Positions 49,966 to 61,572 of a stretch of 64,000 bases of DNA are shown here, piece by piece. Origin of the DNA: Diploscapter coronatus (taxonomy: Eukaryota; Nematoda; Chromadorea; Rhabditida; Rhabditidae). Each line of letters starts with the position of its first letter. The stretch's first letter is position 1. The notes beneath the pieces were generated by a model. It ran no database searches. It had not been told where the DNA came from and worked only from the letters and a program-made list of their open reading frames with translations. The position numbers and the translations under genes were made by a program. Where the stretch lies: the NCBI GenBank assembly GCA_964036155.1, contig OZ038422.1:71943201-72007200 (forward strand), in the 5' to 3' direction.

Positions 49966-52744
49966 AGAATTGAGAATCTCAAAAATAACCAAATCTATTT
50001 TCTAAAGGGAAATTTTATGAAGTTATTGAATATCGTCAATTAACGAAAACGAAAAATTTTCGATAACGATAGTGAATTTGTTGATTCCGAATGAAATATC
50101 GATTCAACATCACAGAAAGAGAAAGCAAGAAGAAACTGTGGGATAGGAAAGGAGAGGAAATGATTTGAATATGGAATGTATTTTTCATAACTTTCAAGAA
50201 GCTTCCGAACTGATATATTGAGAAGTTTAAAAGCTTGAATCCTCGAGGTGTTGATTTGTGTTAATTAAAAACAATTATACCATTCGCGATTAGCATATGA
50301 AAAATTTAAAGATGTGAAAATGTGAGAGATATTTGTTTGGCAACATGGTAATGCAGAACTCATCAAATATGAATGATTTTGATTATAAGCGAGAGATTAT
50401 GTGAGTGAAAAATGGCATATCGAAATAACAAAATCCTCACGATTCGACTGGAACTATGCACTGTATTTGATTGCGCATTTCGAATTTCGCATAAACCGAT
50501 TATGATTCGCCTCTCCTCGACAATTCAACAATTTATGTATCGGTTCGTCAAACTCACAAAAAATCGCAGTAAAGATAGAGTGAAATCCTGTTTCAATGGT
50601 CATAGCTTTAGATTCAGATCAGGAGTTTTGGCAATGAAACTTGGGCGCAGAGTAAGACTATCGAACAGTCATTGCATCGTGTCTCATTATTAATGAATTT
50701 TTTCAAGAATAAAAACGGGAAACTATAACCGACATACAAAAACACCCGTGTCAGATGACAGCGAAACACATTGATGAACTAATCGAACGGTTAACTAGAC
50801 GCACAGGTAAAATAACGAATTGACATTTCAATTACGGTCTTTAGAAAAAATGAAATTTCATTCCAAAAGAATAGGAAAATCTATACAAGTTCATCATTGC
50901 GTGGGAGCTCTGCCTACCAGATAGAGAAGACAATTTTTCTATATAGTCATGAAGTTCAGAAAGTCTAAAAAGACAGAAATATTTTGGGAAAGAAATTTGG
51001 AAACGGCACGACACTCAAAACCTCAATAAATACGAAATGGTGTGGGAAAAAACCTATCTGCCATCCGTCTCCTTACCCAACTGCTATTTCACATGTTTTG
51101 AGGTCTTCAATATCGTGTGGCTTCTAGATAACCTTTGAGAGAATACGATTTTGAAAAAGATGATTGCCCAAGAAATTGTAACTAGCTTGAAATAGGAAAT
51201 ATGAGCATTTTAAAGTATCCATTTTTGTTTCAATCTCGATTTATTAGACTGATGCATAATTTTTTCTAAGATAGTTTATAATTTTTTGCTTGCTACCATG
51301 CAATGAAATTACAAAAGTTCGCTGGCGTATTAGAGAGAAAGACTAGAGCATCAAACTAGAAAAATATATTTTATTATTCTTCATCCTTTGAACTATGGCA
51401 TCGACTTTTATGTCAGACGATGAGTGTGTTCCACTGTGAAAGATGATCTAACTTTTTAAATCTCCCGTAACAAAAGATCATAAAGTTCAAACAAAATCGG
51501 TACTAACTCGTAATGTTTTATAAATGGCATCACATTATCGGAATAAAATTTTATCCAGAACTTAAGACTACGTATACACGAGATATCGGGCAAGATATTG
51601 CACTTACTCAAAAATCTAATATTTGACTTCGTTTTATTCTTACCTCTCAAAAGATGGTACAAGAGCAGTCAAACTCACGGATTATGAATTTATGAGAGTC
51701 ACTAAAAATCATCAAGATATTATCACTTGAGGCATCGCTTTTAAAAGATATAAGTATATTTTCAAAATTGTATGTGAAAACCTAAAAGAAATTACGCATC
51801 ACTCTATAAACTTCATTAATTATAATTATAACACTAACAAATTTCGACTGACGGTTTTAGAAAAAATAAAACATTCATTTAAAAAATCATCGTTATTTCA
51901 GGAAAGAATATCAGCATTTTCCCTAAAATTTTCACAAAAACTGAGACTGGAGTCTAGAAAGTGCATGAGATTGCTATCGGATGAAAAAGAGCAAAGAATC
52001 GCAATAGTCCAAATTATCGCGGTTCTTTGCGAAGCGATAATAAAAATACATGCGTTTATAATGATGCTCTCTTGTTTCAGGGCTATTTACGAGATAGAAA
52101 AAGCAGTTAATTTTAGCTCACATTTACAACTTCTGACAAGGAAACAAAGTCTAATTACAAATTCAAAAGCATCAACTAATTCAGATAATTTTATTTGCGA
52201 AGAAGAAATTGTGAAGTTAGTTTCATACAAATTTTGACGCAGCTAGTCCGTCTTATCAGTGTAATAAAACGATGAAAGGTCATTGGATTTGAAAAAAAGT
52301 TAGCACTTATTATCAAAGAGTGAAAAATTTATTTTTGAGCAATTTTGCAATGTACAGACTCTCAGAACATTCGTAAAACCAAATTTCTAATCTCAATATT
52401 CTCATGAGAAACTTATCTTTTTTAATTTTCCTTTTGCAGGGAAGAAAAAATGAAAATTGAGAGATATCTGTTATTTTGTCTAGGAAACTTTTGATCTGCG
52501 AATGAAGAAAACTTTTCATAGGTTTAGAAAGGATCAAAATGCATTTCAAGTTAGTTTCATGTAAATGATAATCTATTTTGAACTCTTTCTCATACCCTTC
52601 TCATAAGTTGTTACAGAATGCTTGAACTCATGAAAAAGAGAATATCATGCAAAGTCAAGAGAGTGGAAAGAGGAGAAAAATGTGTTCGAAGAAAGAGTCA
52701 GAAATCCCGGAAAGGCCAATGTGGGGATATTTGTACCGTTGGTC
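49966..52744. other. Unassigned region
   Basis: AT-rich. A short chain of possible exons at 50755-50960 (MTAKHIDELIERLTRRT, then GKSIQVHHCVGALPTR) is frame-consistent but has no family match and is not called. ORFs at 50412-50693 and 51965-52237 are likewise unsupported. Confidence 0.4.
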
Positions 52745-53130
52745 TATAAGTTGTTTTTTCACTTTTTCCCATTTCTGTTTCTCTCCTCCATAATCTTCTT
52801 TCCGTTTCATTTATTCGCCTATAGGGCACTTTTTCTCTCGTCATCTCTCTACTTTATAACTCTCTCGTTTTCCTCTTGCTCTTTTCCTTCTCATTCTTTT
52901 TCCACTCGCTTCTTTTCCCGATTCTTATCTACCCCACTCTCTCCAGTTGTTTACTCTTTCCTATTCCTTTGACTCTCTTCCCCTCGGCAATTTGCATCCT
53001 CTCTCATTCCGTCTGACTCTTTTATCAAATACTCACCAATTTGTCGGCTATTTCCCCCTTTCGGTATTTTTCTCTTTCGCTCTCTTAATGTTCAGTACTA
53101 TTTCGTTTTGTCTGCTTCTTTTCCGCATTT
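52745..53130. repeat. Pyrimidine-rich tract
   Basis: About 390 bp of plus-strand sequence made mostly of C and T, with many TCTC, TTTCC and CTTC runs and few purines. ORFs in three plus frames translate into Phe/Leu/Ser-rich strings and are low-complexity shadows. Confidence 0.7.
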
Positions 53131-54611
53131 CTAAGTGAACGAAGAGAGTCGTAGCGAAACAAACTTCAGTGAAATAATGTGGTCTCGGCTAGCTGATTTT
53201 TCCTGCTGAATTCCGACACGAAAATACCAAATTGGCTGGTGGAATATACAGATTTGGACACTAGCTAATTGAAATTCATTTTTGGGAAATTAGCAAAAAA
53301 GTTTAATCCAACTCAAATGGAACAATGTTCAATTCCTTATCTATCTGATTATCTCCGAAGTTAGTTCTGCGAAAAATAATTTTGAATTTCAAATACTGAA
53401 TTAGACATTCTATGTTATTTAATTTCTTCGAATAAGTGCATCCGCCAGATTTTTGATCCTCAAACCTCTTTGCCGCTTGGCCTTCAATTACCAGACAATA
53501 TCTGATTTGTCGTTTATCTAGATATCATTACATCTCATGGATAGTTTCATGAAATTCCATAATTCGAAGCTACTGATTAATTTAGTACTAATTTCAAAGA
53601 TTTTTAAATCATATACTGTATTCATTTGATTGGGATTAAGCAATATTCAAAAAAGCGAATAGAAATAAATTTGAAAAATTTTATTTAGTAAACATTGCTA
53701 TTGTCAATGATCATAAATGATGCACAACTTTGAATATACAAAATATGCATTGCATATTCACAAATAGTCGTCTAACTCATTCCTTGAATATATGATGTAA
53801 TAGCGCAAAGTCTGTTGGAGTCAATGCGCTAATTTCAACACATCAAAAGTTAGTGTTATTTACTTCGTCTCAAGTAATCGGTCATTGAAAATACAAGTAA
53901 GTACAGGTACGAAGGTCACAGACACAGGCAGGGTCTAAGGAGCATTCTGTTCCGATCAACCCCACCTATCACGCTTCAATATTAGTTTTCCACGATTATC
54001 AGTTCCAAAAATTGACTTGGGATCTCTAATTATAACTAGAAATACCAAAATTAGCATTCGAATTACGCGTTCGAAATTTATCGTCACTTTTTTCCAGCCC
54101 ATCTCACGGGGTTTCTAGTTCATGAAGTGCGTATTTGTTGTTGGTGACTTGATCCGAGTAATCGATAAGTTGTGTGATATCTCCTGCTCGAGAAAGAACG
54201 CTTGCTCGGCTCATATTTTCCCGGTTTAACAGGGCAAAAATCGACCTAGATTTATTTATTTTTATTTAAATTTAATAGATATATTATTATATGGTGTATT
54301 TAATTTTGCGAAGTAACTCTTCTCTTAGAAGGTATTGTTTTTCTATGAAAAATCAAAAAATTTTGATATTTTTAGTTCATGTCTTCAAAATTCGATAATC
54401 AAGCGATTGAATCATCAATACAGCGTCGAGTCTCAGGATGCATTTTTATATGATTTGAGGAAAATACCAAATTTAAGGGTAAAATGAGGATTTGCTTGTG
54501 AAGTAAGTCTCGAATTTGTAATTTCAGAAAATTAAGCCACTGAATAAACCCAAGCCAGTTTATTCTGCCGAATCTCCGATTTTACGTCTGAAAATTCCAA
54601 AACAGAATAAA
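53131..54611. other. Intergenic with inverted-repeat element
   Basis: Contains the second copy of the 200-bp element (53702-53890). The remainder shows no gene; a 35-codon ORF at 54124 was rejected. An acceptor-like TTTCAG ends at 54530 upstream of the next gene. Confidence 0.45.
53702..53890. mobile_element. MITE-like inverted-repeat element, copy 2
   Basis: Matches the element at 1873-2075 in reverse orientation, block by block: GATGTGTTGAAATTAGCGC, CAACAGACTTT, GAATGAGTTA, GAATATGCAATGCATATTTTG, and the ends. One end is diverged, so its terminal repeat is less visible than in copy 1. It lies about 720 bp upstream of the next gene. Confidence 0.7.
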
Positions 54612-54815
54612 ATGCCTCCGATCAAGAGACTATTCGCTCTACTTGCAGTCGGCTTTTCGTCACTGGTTCTTGGAATCTTTATCGCAATAACAGGTGAAAT
54701 TTGACATTCTCATCTTATTTTTGAATTTCTGAAGATAACGAGTTCAGCTGTTCAAAGCCACGATTATCTGGAATTGTATATGCGTAGAGGAGCCGACGAA
54801 GATGATGTTTTCTAA
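54612..54815 (+). CDS. Candidate small secreted peptide precursor
   Basis: Not recognised. Two exons (54612-54693 and 54748-54815) give exactly 150 bp: 49 residues and TAA. The junction is ACA-G/GTGAAA ... AGTTCAG/CT. MPPIKRLFALLAVGF then SSLVLGIFIAITA is a signal peptide or anchor, followed by VQSHDYLELYMRRGADEDDVF. An internal dibasic RR could be a prohormone cleavage site releasing an acidic C-terminus. Context: it lies between a repeat element and the lectin gene. Function unknown; the frame is consistent but short. Confidence 0.5.
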
Positions 54816-56115
54816 TTTCTGCATAGCATTAGGGACGTTCGAAATGGAGTTTAGAAATTTACGAATACAAAAATATCATAATATCTATGAATAGAAATGG
54901 TTTCTCATGAAATCTCGCCTATTGGGCATATTCAATAAATGAAATTTAAAAAATAAATTTAACCGGAATCGAAGTCGGATTTGAAATTCCAAACAGCCTG
55001 GCTAAAAGAGCGTATTTGTTTGACCTCCAGTTTCGCGTTAGATTAGTTGTGACTGTTAAATTTTGTTATTTAATTTTAAATTTATCAAAACTATTTTTTT
55101 AATAAACCGATGATGATTGCATTAAAATTGTGAACTTGATTCTAGATTAGCTAATTTCAAACATCTACAACAGATATTCGTTTCGAAATTATTTCGACAG
55201 AATAGAGGTTCATTTTTATGCAAATCCCTTCGATCGTCTGAAATTTGGGCTAGAACTACTCAAAATTGATACGGTTTCATAACTTCACAAATCATAATTC
55301 CATCGTGACGAGTTAAGAATTGATACTGTTCATTTCATAAATTACGAGGGTACAAATTGATGCACGGTTATTTTCAATACTTACAAAAAAAGAAATAGTA
55401 AGTGAAGAGGGAAGACTATCCTAAAATCATTCTTTATCTCCCTTTTTCGATCTCCAAAATTCTTGAACTAAACTATAGATAATAAAATACATGCTAACAT
55501 CAATTCGAAGAACCGTTGAGAAATTCACTCGAGTTCAAATATCAGAAAAAGCTTCGATTTCCTGTTAAAATCAAAGGCTCAATCGGGAAAAAAATTCGGA
55601 AAATAGGGTAAACGAAGAGTAAAGAATGGGTGGAGTACAGCAAATGTCTGGAAATACTGATTTGGAATGCAAATCCATGCTATCTGCTTATGAGATGAAA
55701 TTGATAGGAAAGGTTTATAAGTGGAAAAGGACTGAATTCGGGCAAATATTTATCTTCCTATTGGATAAAATTCTGATTGATCTTCTCGGTTATCGGCAGA
55801 TTTTATGTTTGAATTCTTAAGCTTTCTGGATGATAAATTTGTAACATTTGTAATTTTGTCTTAATCATGAATGCCAAAAGGCGTCAAAAATTGTAGCGGT
55901 ATCTAAAATGTCGCATAACACTAATGTGGGCATCCCTTATTGCCATCCGAAAGCTTGTTCACATTTCCTACAATTCATAAAATTAGTGAATTATGCAAAT
56001 TCTGCGTTTGTTTCGACTATAACCTGAAAACTCTCATCGCTATGATTTTTTTACTAAATTTTTGTGATAAGAATCTCGTCAATACGATGCTGAAAATTTT
56101 CACATCAAAATTCAG
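54816..56115. other. Intergenic, nothing recognised
   Basis: AT-rich. ORFs at 55626-55820 and 55940-56170 overlap non-coding sequence and the lectin's first exon in another frame. ATTCAG directly precedes the lectin ATG and is a likely trans-splice acceptor. Confidence 0.5.
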
Positions 56116-58599
56116 ATGCGCCTCCTCCAGCTCGAGCGCAATCACTCACTTCTGTTCATATTTCTGCTGACAGTGTTCACTTCTGCGGATGAACACCAAA
56201 TCGACAAAAGGCAAGCGGGCACAACCACGGAATCGACAACAGGAGGGATAACACACCCACCAGGTGAATAAATGGCGCTGATGGTCTTAGAAAAATTATG
56301 CTCAAATTTGCGCATCCTTTCCTTTCAAATCAACCACCGGTAACCTAGAAAAGACAAACTGACGGAATGATAAAATTTAGCGGTAAAATTGTGAAACAAA
56401 TAGAGTAAGAAACACATTCCATCACATATGAGTTTCGCCAAGACCAAAATAGTGATTTATCAGTTGGTGTTATGCCATTCCGTTATTTTCAAACTATTCA
56501 TACACACACATAATCAAGGATGAGAATACGAAAGTCTTCAATTATTTTGAAAAGAACTCAGATATAATCACCGTGATATATTTGAAGTTTTTTTTTACTT
56601 ATAGGCGCCATCTGTGACGACGGATATACATATTGGAACTACTATTGTTATAAGGGCAATTCATCCGAGGTGCTGCCAATCGAAGGTGAAGCACAGTGTC
56701 AGGCTGAAGGAGGACATCAAGTCTCTATCCATTCGCAGGAAGTAATCACGATAAACTTACATACAAAGAACTAATATATCATTCTAGGAAAACGACTTCG
56801 TCTTGACATTATTTGGTCCTAACCCCCCTCCTCTTGCCTCAATTGGACTCCTCAATGCTGGCGAAAGCAGTGGATGGTGGGACGAATCGCCTTGGGGCGA
56901 TTACAATAGCACTGGTATTGCCAGATATAGATTATAGTATTTTTACGAGTATTTTAGGCCTGAATGATACTGCAAACATCGGATATTGCATGGCAATCGC
57001 TTACGATAGCCAAACTGTTCAAGTTGGTCAATGGGCTAGTGTAGCTTGCACTGAAGACTACCTTCCATTCGTCTGCAAAAAGCTGGCGTACGGAACTCCG
57101 ACTGCAGCCACAACGACTGTTTCTCAAGGTAAATGTTGTAAAACAAAATGGTTTCGATTCGTTTGTACATTAACGATTGTTTTTTTTGCATTTATGAGTA
57201 CTGTTGCTTTTCAATCAATTACTTCAGTAATTTTCCTCTACTTTAGGAGTATGCACAAACTGCGAGTTGCCGAGCACAGATCCGAACAATCCAAAATGGA
57301 CGAACTATAGCGCATCGACTTGTGAAGGATTTGATCCGAACACTGCATCGTTATACTCCCCAGTCATCCTCGACAATTCCACAACTGAGCAGTGCCAGAA
57401 ACTCATCCAATGCAATTTTGCTGAGGGAGAAATTCTCTATGCAATTGTAACCTACGTCGCAACGAATGCCACGTGGTGCGTCCCACTGCAATTGGACAGC
57501 GAAACCGCTGCCTTCCCACTCATTTGCAACTCATCGATTGAACAATATGAAGATGTATTTGGCTGGGCGATCTACCATGTCATCGGATGTGGAAATGGAA
57601 CCTCGGCTACGACTACAAAAGCGCCTACGACCTCCACGCCTACTTCAGGTTTTGTTATGAAAAATGATATTTTTCTTTTATTTTTGACGACATATTATTC
57701 GTATTTTGAGCTTTGTAACAAAGAATTTTATTCGAATATTCATCATTTGTTAACATCATTGAATATTCAGACTGTGAGGTGCCGGATGAAGTTTGTGCAG
57801 TTCTGATGATCGATCAATCGATTGTCCTCCCCATACTGGCTTATCTCAGCGACCCAATCGCTTTGGCTCAAGTATTTCTGACGTGTGGAAACTGCTCGGG
57901 TGGATCATCGGTAAGTCAACAGTTCATTTCAACAAGGCCTCATCGAATAATTTTGATAAGTGAACGATTCAGGCAATCGAGCACGGAAGTACATTCACCG
58001 TTGCTTGCCCTATTGTTTCTGGAGTGGCTGGATTATTCAGCTCATTTTTCAAAATGATCGGAGTGCAGGTGAATAAAAACTTTCAGAGAATTTGATTTTA
58101 TAAAATTTTCTCTCTTAATCGATTCTAGGGAAAACATTTGTCAAAAATCTCTTGGGCCTAGGTTTTCCTTCTCAACTTTATAAATTCTAGCTTCTAATCT
58201 GCCATTAGCCAGAGATTATGCTTCTGTGAATTAGTATCATAATTATGATTTCGATTCTATGGCCTACTTACTTTATTTAATTTCCCCGTATGAAAATCAT
58301 ATAGGTTTTTCCCAATTGTGTTAGATGAGAATGTTTTGTCATTCATGAAGGATTTGAAAAAAAAAAATCTTCTTTTCAGGTGCTCATTCAGGACTATATT
58401 GATCAAGCTGGATTCTACGTAACCACATTCCAAATCGCCTTTAATGCCATATTTTCTTCAGTTCAAGCGGGAGTTGACGTAAACAACATAGTTTTGAAAA
58501 TACGATGTGATAGTCAATGATTCTATTTAGGGTGTGACTACACAAATGTGTCCTGAATGGATTTCTGATGATGTCATCACAACGACAGCTTCACCTTGA
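56116..58599 (+). CDS. Secreted C-type lectin-domain protein with a novel C-terminal half
   Basis: Nematode clec-like secreted protein. Nine exons join by frame. A signal peptide (MRLLQLERNHSLLFIFLL then TVFTSA) is followed by a KR site. A Thr/Pro linker leads to a C-type lectin domain: CDDGYTYWNYYCYKG, AQCQAEGGHQVSIHSQEEND, SSGWWDESPWGDYNSTG and QWASVACTEDYLPFVCK. The WWD/WND Ca2+-binding motif and the C-x-F/Y...C ends are recognisable. A Thr-rich spacer (TPTAATTTVS) precedes a second, Cys-containing region (VCTNCELPSTDP, TNATWCVPLQL), a Thr/Pro stalk, and a last segment (EVPDEVCAVLMID, GLFSSFFKMIGVQ, VTTQMCPEWIS) that I cannot assign to a family. Sugar-binding function is inferred; defence or digestion roles are typical of such genes. 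The start is the ATG directly after an ATTCAG acceptor. Confidence 0.88.
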
Positions 58600-60507
58600 G
58601 CTGAACAGAAAAACAAGAAACCAGACGAAGAAATAGTTTCCTTGATACAGTAAATTGTAACTCGTAATTTTGCAAAATAAATTATGCACATTGTTAAAAT
58701 TTTCATCATGTTGGCAAGCACCAAACAAATTTATTGGACATTCGTAAACACGGCATGAATTTGAAGGGTGAAATGGTGAAAGGGGGATGAAATATTTCCA
58801 ATCTTTTTGTCAAATTATTGGAAAACATTAACATTTACCATGAATTTTTAAACAAGTGACAGACGAGTTCTCTCTTGCCTAAAAATAATACCAGTATCGG
58901 CTTATAGAAAAAGACACCGGTCTTTTTTCTTTTCTTCTCTTGCCTCCTCGTACTATTTCTTTAAAACCGATGTCTTTTTCTAGGAGCCACAAGTATTCAA
59001 TGATATTCTGATTTGAGAAATTTGGAGTTTGTATTTGGTCTGGATTTTGAGGTTGCAGTTCGAAAACCAAAGTGATAACATCTATCTGATTCGAAGTTTG
59101 TCAATTCAAAGTCGAGGTATTATCTCATGAGAAGAATAGATATCGCGTGCACCTCGAGCTTCCATCTTAGGGTTCGAAAACCAAAATAGTCCACTTCGTG
59201 AAAAGTAACGTGGAAAAGAAGAATGACAGTGAGGAAGAAGTCGGAGTTTTGCGGAATCAAGTTGCAAGGAGTATGGCGTATTTATCTTTCCATGCGATGA
59301 AGCATCTTGGATTCGTAACCTTTGATTTTCATTACCATCTCGATTTTTCATCCCATTTGGGCTGATTTGGATTGGAGAGCATAGTAAAAAAGGAAAGGCC
59401 TGTGACAGTTCCACACATTAACGGTGATCAAGCGGTGAAAATATTTTTAAAAAAATTATTTCGGTTAGATAATTTAATTTATTAACAGTGTTCATTCCGT
59501 ACCCCTGCTAGCAAATATCATTCTCGAATTTTTCTAGCTTAAAGTTGACTCAGATCACTTACCAGACAGTGCCTTGCATATCATGCCGATGAGGTCAAAA
59601 ATTCATTTGGAAAAATATGCAAACATATCTCTCATCGAAAAGGCAAATATTTGAAAGAAAAAATTTCATTCGAAAGAATAGAGAAGAAACGAAAATCAAA
59701 TATAAAAAATTGATGATTATTTTAAAATCCTGTTTCAGTTTCTTGTTGCACTTCAAAGCTGCGTTTACTGAAATTGAAACTTGAACTAGGACTGCACTAG
59801 AATTTGGTCTCAAGTTCAACCTAGTTTAACTTCAGTTTGAGAAATAATGGGAAGATTATCTAGTTCAAGTAATATTTTTTTATTTTTTTCCAAGTTTACA
59901 AGGTTCAAGTTCGAGTTTTTTTTTCTATCCAAATCCACATAACTCTGACTTTTCTGAGATTGGCTCATTCACTTGAGTAATTGTTTTTTTCAATGAAATT
60001 TTATGCGCTGGTACCGTCTGAAATGGCGTAAATTTTATATGCAAATCCACATTTTTTCGATAGTCTAGACTTATTGCGATATTCAAAAAATTTGGTTAAG
60101 CAAAACACGTTGTTGATAATGATGTCGTATGTGCACTCGAACTCTGATTGATATGAATGGCAAATCTGAATTTATGCACTTTTGCATCAGGTTCAGGTTA
60201 TTTGACAAGTATCGTCATTGCTAAAGTCAAAGATTCATTCAGATAACAAAAAAAATCGAAGAATAATTGTCATCCTCAGACGGGAATGGATAATTTCAAA
60301 TGCAAATCCACACGTCTGGCATAAATTTACGTGCTAGTCATTTTCAGATAAACCTACATGTACATATGTGACATTTACATTAGACAAAAGTAAATGCCAA
60401 AACGTTGAAGCATTGACACAATATTTACCATAATATTGATCTGACTGAATAATTATCGTCTTCCATAAATAATCTTTTCCAAGTTATTTTGTTCGCAATG
60501 GTTTTAG
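58600..60507. other. Intergenic
   Basis: No gene supported. ORFs at 58527-59819 on the minus strand have no motifs. Holds the palindrome at 58887-58997. A GTTTTAG acceptor lies directly before the ATG at 60508. Confidence 0.45.
58887..58997. repeat. Small palindromic element
   Basis: The arms of about 37-40 bp share TAGAAAAAGACA-CGGT and, toward the outer ends, AATAC and GGCT, mirrored on the right as ACCGATGTCTTTTTCTA and AGTATT. The loop is pyrimidine-rich. Resembles a small inverted-repeat element. Confidence 0.55.
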
Positions 60508-61191
60508 ATGCTTCATCAAATTCAATGGGGGCTATTTACAATCCTCCTAGTTATGATACCGGTTATAGCCGGAGGAAGTGATCATTCCATAATGAAGCGT
60601 CAAGCGCCAGGTGAAGAGATCCTATTTTATCAATTTTAAATTAGTGAAAATGTTGAAACTGTTGGGTACGATCAAAATTTTTGCCCAATAAACATTTAAC
60701 AAAGTTATGATTGCAGTCTTCGAAATTTTTTATTCAAGGCCATGCTAAGACTTCAACTGAAAATAGTTAGTAAAAGTTAGTGTCTATCTAAGTCTAGAAA
60801 CGTTTTTAGAAATTTCGGGCACTCTGTATTCGATTTTTGGAATATTCTTTTCCATCTACTGTATCCCACATCAACTTTTCTCATTTTCACCAACCATACT
60901 CCCATACCCGCTTCTAAAAATGTATGAATTACACAAGGTTGCTTCTTTATATTTTAGGCTGTGACTCCAGAGATGTATCCTGATTGGATTTTCGAAACAA
61001 CGACAAGTGGTGCAACAACTGCCAGAAATTCGTCTAAAACCTTTCAGTTCAAACTACTTCTTCATCTTATTATTTCTAGAATGATCAGTTTCAAAGAAAA
61101 AAAACTATTTGAACTCTTGGATCTAGAACAATCTTCGACAATAAATTGTTACTTATTTGGACTATTGCTTAAAATATATGCATTTACATAA
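60508..61191 (+). pseudogene. Remnant paralogue of the lectin gene
   Basis: Exon 1 begins right after GTTTTAG and encodes MLHQIQWGLFTILLVMIPVI then AGGSDHSIMKRQAPG, like the intact lectin's first exon (signal peptide, then KRQA, then a phase-1 donor GTGAA). About 350 bp later, after TTATATTTTAG, the sequence VTPEMYPDWIF matches the lectin's last exon (VTTQMCPEWIS) both in protein and in DNA. The lectin domain and all middle exons are missing. The two remaining exons differ in phase: splicing phase 1 to phase 0 puts a stop after a few codons (GCDSRDVS). I read this as an internally deleted duplicate; a short secreted peptide product cannot be excluded. Confidence 0.6.
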
Positions 61192-61572
61192 AAATTAGAA
61201 AAAATGCATGAGTGATCACAAATTTATATGCAGAATTGATACCCGAGGATAGCGAAATTTGGTATTCAGAATGTCATGTGGCATTTTTCAAAATTTCAGT
61301 AGATTCCTAGAAAAAGGATATGAATCTAACAATCAGAAGGTTATCGAAAATTGAAACGAATCGATGTTTTTCTGCAGAAAAATAAAAGACCTATTAATCG
61401 TAAGCAATCATGAGACGATGATCATGATTTTGATTTCAGACACAGATACTTGTAAAATTTGCATCGCTTTCTCTAAAAACTCATTGTTTCAACCAATCAG
61501 CGATTTTTGATCCAATGACCGGAGAGTTTAGTTTATTCAAAATTAGGAACGTTTTCTGACGCACTCTAATTT

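Noticed and set aside
50755..50960. Possible two-exon 47-residue product (MTAKHIDELIER...)
   Set aside because: Frame-consistent splice sites can be drawn, but there is no family match, composition is like neighbouring non-coding sequence, and AT-rich DNA offers many such pairs.
52682..53138. Long overlapping plus-strand ORFs rich in Phe, Leu and Ser
   Set aside because: All three frames are open because the tract is pyrimidine-rich; no signal of coding constraint.
54124..54231. A 35-codon ORF with five cysteines after a TTTCTAG
   Set aside because: No signal peptide, no second exon and no recognisable cysteine pattern; likely chance.
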